Source of the DNA: JARKPK01 sp964631235 | GTDB lineage: Bacteria; Planctomycetota; Planctomycetia; Pirellulales; Thermoguttaceae | Length of the DNA stretch: 64,000 nucleotides | Reading direction: 5' to 3' | Assembly: GCA_964631235.1 (NCBI GenBank) | Contig: CAZVZX010000024.1 | Span: 1-64,000 of the forward strand | In this document: positions 53,576-61,124 of the stretch, in pieces | Position numbering within the stretch: the stretch's first letter is position 1 | Layout: every line of letters starts with the position of its first letter | Position numbers and translations under genes: made by a program | Notes under the pieces: generated by a model | The model's input: the letters and a program-made list of their open reading frames with translations, nothing else | Told to the model about the DNA's origin: nothing | The model's database searches: none

Positions 53576-55960
53576 ATGCGCTGTTTCGCCCGGCCGCGAA
53601 ATGCCCTTCTGTGCGCTGCGGCGCTTGTCGGAGCATTCGCGGTTGCCGCGCCTCGACCGTTGCCGGCTGCCGCGCCTCGGCTCGAAAACCGCGTGTTCGA
53701 TCTATCGGGCAATGTCGAGGTCGAGGGAGTTTCGGCAAGGGCCGCCGCCGATTTGCAACGCGCTCGAATCTGCTTGGCCGAGCGGCAATGGGACGAAGGC
53801 ATCGATATTCTCCGGCGGCTTTCCGATCAGGGAGCCGATGTGCTCGTACCCATCGGCCCGCGGCGCTTTGTGTCGCTTCGCGAGTTCTGCCAGGTGCAAC
53901 TGGCCGCGTTGCCGGCCGAGGCGTTGGCCCTCTATCGTCGCCGGGTGGATGATCAGGCGGGCCGCTGGTATGCCGAAGGCATTCGCGAAGGAAACGCGGC
54001 GCTGTTGAATCGGGTGGTGGACGAGGCGTTCGCGTCGAGCTGGGGCGACAAGGCGCTCGATCGGCTAGCGCAAGAGGCGTTGGAACGAGGCGATGCGACC
54101 ACCGCCCGTTGGTGCTGGCAGCGGATCGTGCCGCTGTCGGCGGCGGCGGTCGGAGCAGCGGCGACCAAAGTTGATGCGGCCGGCAGAGTGGACTCTGCGG
54201 CCCCAGTCGATGCGACGGCCCCGGTCGAATCGTCGGCCAGCGTTGGCCCGACGGCGGCTGCGGCCGCGGGCGGCGAGTCGGGCAAGCGTTTGCCGGATTG
54301 GGCCGCTTGGCCGGCATTTCCCGACAGCAAGCTCGACTTGGCGGCGATCCGCGCGCGGCTGGTGCTCTGTTCGATCATCGAAGGCTCGCTCGATCGCGCC
54401 AAGAGCGAATGGGCGGAACTCAATCGCCTGCACCCGACGGCGCGCGGCCGATGGGGCGGCCAAGAGGTTTGCTATGCCGAGGCCGTTCGTCAGATGCTCG
54501 ACGAGGCCGCCGATTGGCCGCCGCTGCCCGGATTGACCGATTGGCCGGCCTTCGGCGGTAACATGCAGCGCAACGGACGGGCCGAGACGCCGCCCGATCC
54601 GGCGGGCCCGCAGTGGCGAGTGCGGTGTGCCGCGCGCGACCGGCCGGACGACGCAGCGGTGCTTCCGCGGGCGAGTGGCGATCGGCCGTTCTTTCCCGTC
54701 GTTTGGCGCCAGTTGGTGTTTTTCCACGATGGAACGCGCGTGGTCGCGTTGCGTATCGACGACGGTCGGCCTGCCTGGGGCGAGGGCGACGGCACGATCT
54801 ACCGCGACGCTTGGGACGACGCGCCGCTCGAACAGCCGCTTGCCGACGAGCTTTTCGGCGCGCCGCGCTACACGCTGGCCGCAGCCGACGGCCGGCTCTT
54901 TGCGCGATTGGGCAGTCCGTTGACGGGCCGACCACTGACCCGCGCCGAACATCGGCCCGGCAGCCTCGTGTGCCTCGACCTTTCGTCGCAAGGCCGGCTT
55001 GTTTGGAAGGCGGCCGCCGAACCCGAATGGGCGTTCGAAGGCGCGCCGGTGGCCGCCGATGGGCGCGTGTTCGTCGCCATGCGGCGGCAAGGTGTGCGTG
55101 TGCAGGCGCATGTGGCCTGCTTCGATGCCGACAACGGGCGGATGCTTTGGCGGCGCTTCGTCTGTGCGGCCGAAAGCCCCGGCAAGGGCGTTCTCTACGA
55201 GTGTTCGAATCAACTGCTGAGCTTCGACCACGGAACGCTCTACTGCAACACCAATTTGGGCGCAGTGGCGGCCATCGAGGCCGAAAGCGGCCGCGTTCGC
55301 TGGGTGGCTCTGTACCCACGAGTCGTCGGCGGCGACGCCCTGCACCCGACGAGTCACTGGCAGCGCGACCCGTCGCCGTGCTTGGTCGATCGCTCGATCG
55401 TCTTCGTCGCCCCGGCCGACAGCCCGCACCTTTTCGCGTACGATGCCGCCTCGGGTCATTTGCTTTGGCAATCGACCGAACAGCTTGCCGAGGTGACGCA
55501 CCTGCTCGGCACGTGCGGGCCGTGGCTGCTGGCCGGCGGCGCGCGGCTTTATTGGATTGCCATCGACGGTCCACAGGGCGGACGCCCGCTGCGCCGCTGG
55601 CCCGAGGGGGCCGGCGGTCCCGGCGTCGGACGCGGTGTGCTGGCGGGCCCGTGGGTGCTCTTTCCCACGCGCGAAACGATCGAGGTATTCGAAGCGGTCT
55701 CCGCCCGACACGTGCGAACAATCGAACTCGCTCCGCTCGGCCTCACGGGCGGTAATCTGTTGGTTGCTGGAACCGTTGGCGAGAAAACCGGGCGTCCCGG
55801 CTTAGTGGCGCCGGGAACCCTGCTTCTGGCCACCGCCGATGAATTGGTTGCCTTTTCCAATACGGCCGGTCCGCGGCCGCCAAGCCCGGTGCCGCTCAGC
55901 GCAGTGCAGCCGGCGATTAAAGTCGGTGCTGCTGCTTCGCCGCTCGCCGAGAACGAATAG
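53576..55960 (+). CDS. exported PQQ-type beta-propeller protein
   Basis: 794 residues from the ATG at 53576 (GGGAG 10 bases upstream); the frame is open far upstream, but that part overlaps the diheme gene in another frame. A signal peptide (NALLCAAALVGAFAVAAP) leads into a helical region (about 35-300, TPR-like in places: AERQWDEGIDILRRLSD, LPAEALALYRRRVDD). An alanine/valine-rich linker (about 195-235) follows, and then PQQ-like blades (VWRQLVFFHDGTRVVALRID, CFDADNGRMLWRRF, AYDAASGHLLWQS). It closes the cytochrome cluster and may be a quinoprotein donor, though cofactor binding cannot be shown here. Confidence 0.85.
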   Translation: MRCFARPRNALLCAAALVGAFAVAAPRPLPAAAPRLENRVFDLSGNVEVEGVSARAAADLQRARICLAERQWDEGIDILRRLSDQGADVLVPIGPRRFVSLREFCQVQLAALPAEALALYRRRVDDQAGRWYAEGIREGNAALLNRVVDEAFASSWGDKALDRLAQEALERGDATTARWCWQRIVPLSAAAVGAAATKVDAAGRVDSAAPVDATAPVESSASVGPTAAAAAGGESGKRLPDWAAWPAFPDSKLDLAAIRARLVLCSIIEGSLDRAKSEWAELNRLHPTARGRWGGQEVCYAEAVRQMLDEAADWPPLPGLTDWPAFGGNMQRNGRAETPPDPAGPQWRVRCAARDRPDDAAVLPRASGDRPFFPVVWRQLVFFHDGTRVVALRIDDGRPAWGEGDGTIYRDAWDDAPLEQPLADELFGAPRYTLAAADGRLFARLGSPLTGRPLTRAEHRPGSLVCLDLSSQGRLVWKAAAEPEWAFEGAPVAADGRVFVAMRRQGVRVQAHVACFDADNGRMLWRRFVCAAESPGKGVLYECSNQLLSFDHGTLYCNTNLGAVAAIEAESGRVRWVALYPRVVGGDALHPTSHWQRDPSPCLVDRSIVFVAPADSPHLFAYDAASGHLLWQSTEQLAEVTHLLGTCGPWLLAGGARLYWIAIDGPQGGRPLRRWPEGAGGPGVGRGVLAGPWVLFPTRETIEVFEAVSARHVRTIELAPLGLTGGNLLVAGTVGEKTGRPGLVAPGTLLLATADELVAFSNTAGPRPPSPVPLSAVQPAIKVGAAASPLAENE

Positions 55961-56441
55961 GTTCTCTTGCGAGAGTGGGGTAAATGGGCCGTTCAGGTAG
56001 AGTCCTGGCGGCGTCTTGTCTCTCTTGGCAAAGATGTCCCGTTGCCGGCCGGTTCAATCCAGCGGGCGGGGGGAAAGAACGTTCGGCTCGGGTGCCGAAA
56101 CGAATGATTTTTCCCGCCAGAACGAGGCCACTTCGCCCCGTGCGAGCAAAAAAAAGCAGTCCGGGCCGACTAAGCAGCCGGCACCGGACTGTCCCCCCCT
56201 CGGAATGTCGCCGTGTAATCGGTTGAGTTTCGTCTTGAGTAGCTTGGCGATGGTGCATAGAATCGGCCGCCTTTCGGTCTGAACTTTGGAAAAGTTTTCC
56301 GAACGGGCAAAAACTGCCGATCGTTTCGGCTGAAACTATCACCCCGACTCTGCCGATCTTTGCGTAGGCGCAAGCTCTGTTCTTGGTGAACTGCGATTCC
56401 GCCGAAGCGAGCATCGCTCTTTCGATCAAGGAAGGGAATCC
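55961..56441. other. intergenic region upstream of the motor genes
   Basis: 481 bases with no credible protein gene. It contains an intrinsic terminator that faces the minus strand (separate entry) and should hold the promoter of the ExbB-like operon. Short frames across it match no family. Confidence 0.45.
56148..56191 (-). terminator. intrinsic terminator on the minus strand
   Basis: CAGTCCGG (56157-56164) pairs with CCGGACTG (56184-56191), and inside it GCCG with CGGC. On the minus strand the hairpin is followed by one C and then eight T (A-run 56148-56155). This is a textbook intrinsic terminator, yet no minus-strand gene precedes it. Confidence 0.7.
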
Positions 56442-57671
56442 GTGAATAGCATCGGACGCTTTTTCGGCTGGCTGACCCATTCGGCCGTTTTTTGGGGCGC
56501 AGTGGCCGCCGTAGGTTTTTATGCGCTGATCGATTTGGGGCCGCTCGACTACGTTTTGGTGCGCCGCTATTGCACCGGACACTTGGTCGAGTATCTCGAG
56601 GTGCTGCTGTTCGCCATTGGGTTGGCGATGCTCGGGCTGAAGATGCTCGATGCTTTGGGGCAGCGCTGGCGGCTCGCGCAACCATTGCCGGAGCCCGGCG
56701 ACGAAACCGACTTGACTCAACGCGCCCGCGGCTGGCGTCAGCGGCTTGCCGCGCTGCCGTCGCCGCTGTCGGGCGACGCGCTTCCGCGACGGCTTTGCCT
56801 GGCGATGGAGTTCGTTGCCGCGCGCGGTTCGACCGAAGGGCTCGACGACGAACAGAAGTATTGGTCGGAAACCGAGGCCGCCGCTTCTCACGCCGGCTAT
56901 GCCCTTTTTCGCGTGATCGTTTGGGCGATTCCGATTCTCGGGTTCCTCGGCACGGTGCTGGGGATCACCGTGGCGCTGAACAGCATCGACTTGGCCGCTC
57001 CGGAGAAATCCATGGCCGAGGTGCTCGGCGGGTTGGGCTTGAAGTTCGACACGACGGCGTTGGCCTTGGTGCTTTCGATGCTGCTGATGTTTTTGCACTA
57101 CTTTGTGGAACGATTCGAGAATCGGCTTCGCGAGGACGTCGATCGGACGGCCGCCCGGCTTCTGGCCGAGCGATTTCCCAGCCTGCCGGCCGGGCCCGAC
57201 GGACAACTGCTGGTCGTTCGCCGCATGGCCGAGACGATGGTGGCTGCCACGGAACGGCTGGTCGAACGCCAGACGGAGCTTTGGCGTTCGGCGATCGACG
57301 CGGCGGCCGTGCGATGGACGGAGATGGCCTCCGCGGCTGGCGCGACACTAACCGAAGCGGTCGAGCGCGGACTGGGCGACAGTTTGGCCAAGGCGCGGAT
57401 CGAAACGGCGGCCTCGTTGGCCGAGCTTCAGCAAACGGCCCTGCGCCAAGTTGAAGTGCTGGAAAATGCGGTGCGGGCCGCCGGCGAAGTCGCCGCGTTG
57501 GAGCGGGCGTTGAACGATAATCTTTCGGCCCTGGCCGGCGCGAAGCACTTCGAGCAGACCATTACGAGCTTGGCGGCGGCGGTCCATTTGCTGACGGCGC
57601 GGCTGAGCGATGCCGCCCCGCCACAGCCGATCCGTTTAGAACCGTCGCGCAAGGCGGCCCGTGCGGCATGA
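56442..57671 (+). CDS. MotA/TolQ/ExbB-like proton channel protein
   Basis: 409 residues from a GTG with AAGGAAGGGAA just upstream. Hydrophobic segments lie at about 16-34, 50-68, 154-178 and 203-222. The third and fourth carry the channel signature: IPILGFLGTVLGITVAL (160-178) and KFDTTALALVLSMLL (201-215) with the conserved threonines. After residue 230 the protein continues as a long predicted helix or coiled coil (RMAETMVAATERLVERQTEL and beyond), an extension not found in simple ExbB. It should form a pentameric proton-driven stator in the cytoplasmic membrane. Its stop overlaps the next start in ATGA, so the proteins are made together. Confidence 0.9.
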   Translation: MNSIGRFFGWLTHSAVFWGAVAAVGFYALIDLGPLDYVLVRRYCTGHLVEYLEVLLFAIGLAMLGLKMLDALGQRWRLAQPLPEPGDETDLTQRARGWRQRLAALPSPLSGDALPRRLCLAMEFVAARGSTEGLDDEQKYWSETEAAASHAGYALFRVIVWAIPILGFLGTVLGITVALNSIDLAAPEKSMAEVLGGLGLKFDTTALALVLSMLLMFLHYFVERFENRLREDVDRTAARLLAERFPSLPAGPDGQLLVVRRMAETMVAATERLVERQTELWRSAIDAAAVRWTEMASAAGATLTEAVERGLGDSLAKARIETAASLAELQQTALRQVEVLENAVRAAGEVAALERALNDNLSALAGAKHFEQTITSLAAAVHLLTARLSDAAPPQPIRLEPSRKAARAA

Positions 57672-59635
57672 GCTATCGCCGTTGGAAACAACTCGCTTTC
57701 CGCTTGCGCCCCGGGCCGAGGGTGGCTCTCTTTCCGTTCTTGGCCGTATTGATTTGCACGATGGGCGCGCTGGTCCCGTTGTTGCTGGCCATGGCGCATC
57801 AGGCGCGGCTCAGCGCACAGGCCGAAGCCCAGGCCCGCACCGCCGATCGCACCAAAGAGCTTGACGAGCAGCGCGAGGCCGTGCAATGGCGCGTCGAGCA
57901 GCTCCGTGCCGCTCGCCGCCAAACCGAGGCTCAATGGGAGAAGGCGCAGCAGTACCTCGGCCACCTTGAAGACCACTCGCGGCGACTGGAAGAAGAAATC
58001 CGTCAACTGCGCCGCGAGCAGGAATTGCTGCAACAGCAGCGCGGGCACGACAGGGCCGACCTCGAACAACTCGAAGCGCAATGCCGGCAGGTGGAGGAGG
58101 AAATCGCCCGCGCCGAGGCCGAGGCGACGCTGCCGCGCACCGATCGCAAACAGCGCAGCTATGCGTTGGTGCCGTTTGTCGGACCGAACCGCACGCAGCG
58201 ACGGCCGATTTATTTGGAATGCACGGCCCGAGCCGTGATCGTTCAGCCCGAGGGGATTCGGCTCACGGCCGAAGATTTCGACGGTCCGTTGGGCGCCTCG
58301 AATCCGTTGATCAGCGTGGTTCGCGCCGCCCGCGAGCAAATGGTGCTTAGCGGCGCGATCGATCCCGACCGCGACGGCGAACCCTATCCGCTGCTGTTGG
58401 TCCGTCCGGACGGCGTGGCCGCGTACCACTACGCCCGCGTCGCCCTGAAGCCTTGGGGGCCCGACTTCGGTTATGAACTGATCTCGGCGGAGCTTTCGCT
58501 GGCCTATCCGCCGCCGGATGCACGACTGGCCGAGGTAATGCAGACGGCCTTGACGCAAGCGCGGCAGGTTCAGGCCCGATTGATCGCCGCCGCTCCGCGG
58601 AGCTACGGCAACGCGCGGCGGATGCGCCCGGGACCGGCCGACGAGGCCGCCCAAGCAGCCGACGCCACAGTGGAAGCAGCGGGCGTTGCCGGCGCCGGCT
58701 CGAACGCAGGCGCCGCACGTGCGGGAACTTTCGTGGGGCCGGGCGGCGGAAGTACGGGCACGGGAACACTCGCGACCGGCACAAGAGGCGCGACCGGCGC
58801 GCCTGCCGGAGCAGCGGGCTTTGGAGGTATCGGAAGCATGACCGCGGCCGGTTCGGCAGGCGGCGGTGCTGGTGCGGGACCGGGTGGGGACAGAGCGGGA
58901 CTGGGTGGAGACGGAGCGATCCCGGGATCGGGCGGCGCGATGTCAACCGGAACGATTGCGGCCGGCTCATCGTCGGATCAGGGCATTGCGGGCGTCGGCG
59001 GCAGGGCGGGAACCACACTGTCTGATGGAGAAATTCGTTTGGACAATCCCGTGCGCGGCGCGGGGGCGGCCGATGCCCGTTACGGTGCCGCCGGCCAACG
59101 GCCGGCGTCGGGGCAGGGGGCTACGAGTCGGTCTGCCGATGGCGGCCGCGGCGGTGCGGTCGGTGCGCTTCCCGGTCAGTGGCAGGAAAAGCCGCCGGGG
59201 ACGAGCTCGACAGCCGCCGTTTCCGAGCATCAGGGGCAGCCCGGCGCGACCGAGCGGCATGCGTCGTCGCGCGCGAGGAATCGCCCCGATTGGGCCTTGC
59301 CCGAGGCCGGCCCGAAGAGCACGGGCATTGTTCGTCCGATCCGTGTCGAGCTGTACGCCGATCGCATGATCGTCGGCACCGGCACGGCCGCGAAGACGAT
59401 TGCCCTGCCTGCGCGCACGGCGGCAGTGACCGATGAACTTGTGGCCGCCCTGTGGGCCCAAATGGATTCGTGGGGAATTGCCGGCAAGTCGGCACATTGG
59501 CGTCCGGTGCTTGCCGTCGAGGTTGCGCCGGGAGCCGACGGCCGCTATGCCGACCTGACGCGGATGCTCGAGGGCAGCGGCGTTGCCGTGGAGCGACGCG
59601 CCTCGGCAAGGGTCGAGGGCGGTTCGCTGCGATAA
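57668..59635 (+). CDS. ExbD/TolR-like partner with coiled coil and duplicated domain
   Basis: 655 residues. One N-terminal membrane helix (about 19-43, FPFLAVLICTMGALVPLLLA) is followed by a coiled coil (45-150, rich in Glu, Gln and Arg). A first globular domain (about 155-300) holds RPIYLECTARAVIVQPEGIR and PYPLLLVRPDGVAAYHYARV. A Gly/Ala-rich flexible linker spans about 315-520. A second domain (about 545-650) holds RPIRVELYADRMIVGTG and RPVLAVEVAPGADGRYADLT. The two share the order R-P-I-x-x-E...I-V then P-x-L-x-V-x-P-D/G...Y, so they look like copies of one ExbD-like fold. The 4-base overlap with the channel gene supports a shared complex. Confidence 0.8.
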   Translation: MSYRRWKQLAFRLRPGPRVALFPFLAVLICTMGALVPLLLAMAHQARLSAQAEAQARTADRTKELDEQREAVQWRVEQLRAARRQTEAQWEKAQQYLGHLEDHSRRLEEEIRQLRREQELLQQQRGHDRADLEQLEAQCRQVEEEIARAEAEATLPRTDRKQRSYALVPFVGPNRTQRRPIYLECTARAVIVQPEGIRLTAEDFDGPLGASNPLISVVRAAREQMVLSGAIDPDRDGEPYPLLLVRPDGVAAYHYARVALKPWGPDFGYELISAELSLAYPPPDARLAEVMQTALTQARQVQARLIAAAPRSYGNARRMRPGPADEAAQAADATVEAAGVAGAGSNAGAARAGTFVGPGGGSTGTGTLATGTRGATGAPAGAAGFGGIGSMTAAGSAGGGAGAGPGGDRAGLGGDGAIPGSGGAMSTGTIAAGSSSDQGIAGVGGRAGTTLSDGEIRLDNPVRGAGAADARYGAAGQRPASGQGATSRSADGGRGGAVGALPGQWQEKPPGTSSTAAVSEHQGQPGATERHASSRARNRPDWALPEAGPKSTGIVRPIRVELYADRMIVGTGTAAKTIALPARTAAVTDELVAALWAQMDSWGIAGKSAHWRPVLAVEVAPGADGRYADLTRMLEGSGVAVERRASARVEGGSLR

Positions 59636-59790
59636 ACAACATTCATCGGCGAGTCGGCTGCGGGCGACGAGGCCGGCTGCGCGTCAGATTCGCGCAAGGG
59701 AAGCGGTGCGATGCATCGGGCCGGCGAAAACGACGCGAAAGAGCGAATCGGTCGGTGGCCGATCGCGGCGGCAGGGAAGCGAACGCACTG

Positions 59791-60789
59791 ATGGCACAAA
59801 TACAGAACGAACACGAAGCGATCAACTCCGACTCGTTTGTCGATATCATTGCCAGCGTTGTCAGCGTGATGCTGATCATGGTGATGCTGATCGGCATGCG
59901 CATCCGCAGCGCGTCGATCGAAGAGTTGGCCGACGCCGGCGCGGAAGAATCGCATCGGGCATTGCAACAGGCCCTTGCATTGGAAGAGACCACCCGAAGC
60001 GAAACGATCGAGGCCGCCGGCCGCATTGCGGAAATCGAGCAATGGGCCCGCGCCCGGGCCGCGCACCGCGACGCGCTGGCGCTGACCGCTGCGGTGTTGC
60101 GTCGTCAACTGGAAGAGGATCGCAACCGGCTGGCGGGCGACGACCGCCGGCAATATGAACTGGCGCGGCGGCTCGAGGAAGGCCGCATCCGCCTGACGCG
60201 CCTGCGGCAACAGATCGATCAAGGGGCAAGTTTGCCGCAGCGCGAGATCGAATCGCTCGCTGTGTTTCCCACGCCGATCAGCCGTCGCGTGGAGGGGCCG
60301 GAAAAACACTTTCAACTTCGCTGGGGGCGGATCGTTGTGGTGCCGCTGCAACAACTCACCCGTGCGGCCGAAGAGGCGGCGCGACGCAAGGGGCTCGACC
60401 GCGACGGCCGATTGAGCGATGCGGTCGGACCGATCGGCGGATTCACGATGAAGTACTCGGTTCAATTGCGGCAACGCGACGCCGACGGATTGCCCAGCGG
60501 CGGGCCGGGGTGGACTGAATCGCGGTGCGAAATCTATCCAACTTCAGAGACGTTGGGCGAGACGGTGGACGAGGCGCTGGCGCCTGTTTCCGCATTCCGC
60601 GACGAATTGGCGTCGTGCAAGCCCGGCCGGCACACGATCACCCTTTGGGTTTATCCCGACAGTTTCGACGCCTTCCGCAAGGTGCGCGATGAGCTTTATC
60701 GTCTGCACTTTGCTGTCGCTGTTTGGCCGCTGCCCGACGACGCGCCGATCGCCGGTTCGTCCGATGGCGATCGCTCGGCCGCCCAATAA
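59791..60789 (+). CDS. second ExbD/TolR-like partner with coiled coil
   Basis: 332 residues from the ATG at 59791 (AGGGAAG 12 bases upstream). NSDSFVDIIASVVSVMLIMV opens a single membrane helix (about 13-37); the early acidic residue (Asp18 in FVDIIASV) is placed like the proton-carrying aspartate of ExbD and TolR. A coiled coil covers about 40-155. The globular end has HFQLRWGRIVVVPLQQL and TITLWVYPDSFDAFRKVRDE, again the ExbD-like strand then helix. It lies 155 bases after the second gene and completes a three-gene set: one channel and two partners. The likely role is proton-driven force transfer to the envelope; the target is unknown. Confidence 0.8.
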   Translation: MAQIQNEHEAINSDSFVDIIASVVSVMLIMVMLIGMRIRSASIEELADAGAEESHRALQQALALEETTRSETIEAAGRIAEIEQWARARAAHRDALALTAAVLRRQLEEDRNRLAGDDRRQYELARRLEEGRIRLTRLRQQIDQGASLPQREIESLAVFPTPISRRVEGPEKHFQLRWGRIVVVPLQQLTRAAEEAARRKGLDRDGRLSDAVGPIGGFTMKYSVQLRQRDADGLPSGGPGWTESRCEIYPTSETLGETVDEALAPVSAFRDELASCKPGRHTITLWVYPDSFDAFRKVRDELYRLHFAVAVWPLPDDAPIAGSSDGDRSAAQ

Positions 60790-60804
60790 TCCGCCGCACC
60801 GAAA

Positions 60805-60906
60805 ACAGTTCCGCAACGATTGCGGAAGCGGCTGCCGGCGCAATGCAGCGGCCTTTTGCGTGCCGTTCCCGTTTGAACTGCTTTGCGTTTTCTGCGGCGT
60901 TATTTG
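60805..60906 (-). repeat. dispersed ~100-bp repeat, copy 4
   Basis: On the minus strand it shows GCCGCAGAAAACGCAAAGCA, GTTCAAACGG, CGGCACGCAAAAGG and then GCCGCTTCCGCAATCGTTGC and GGAACT. It lies between the GCGAAT array and the stop of the second ExbD-like gene and points the same way as the GH57 gene. Confidence 0.65.
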
Positions 60907-60944
60907 GTCCCGCTTGTCCGCGTTTTATTGCGGCTATAGCCGTC

Positions 60945-61124
60945 TATTCGCGTTTCTTCGCGTCCGTTCGCGCTAATTCGCGTCCATTCGTGGTTTGTTG
61001 GATTTCTTGGCGTTTCTTCGCGTTCATTAGCGCTGATTTGCGTCCATTCGTGGTTTCTTATCTCTCTTCGCGTTGATTCGCGTTCATTGGCGGTTTCTTG
61101 TATTGCTTCGCGTTTCTTCGCGGT
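60945..61124 (-). repeat. GCGAAT array touching the GH57 stop codon
   Basis: A decayed array: on the minus strand the GH57 stop TGA is directly followed by ACCGCGAAGAAACGCGAAGC, and then units with CCGCCAATGAACGCGAATCA and ACCACGAATGGACGC. Units recur after about 40 and 60 bases. It reads in the GH57 direction. Confidence 0.85.

Noticed and set aside
56442..60789. Zorya defence system
   Set aside because: The channel protein with a helical tail recalls ZorA, but there is no OmpA-type ZorB, no ZorC and no ZorD helicase or nuclease.
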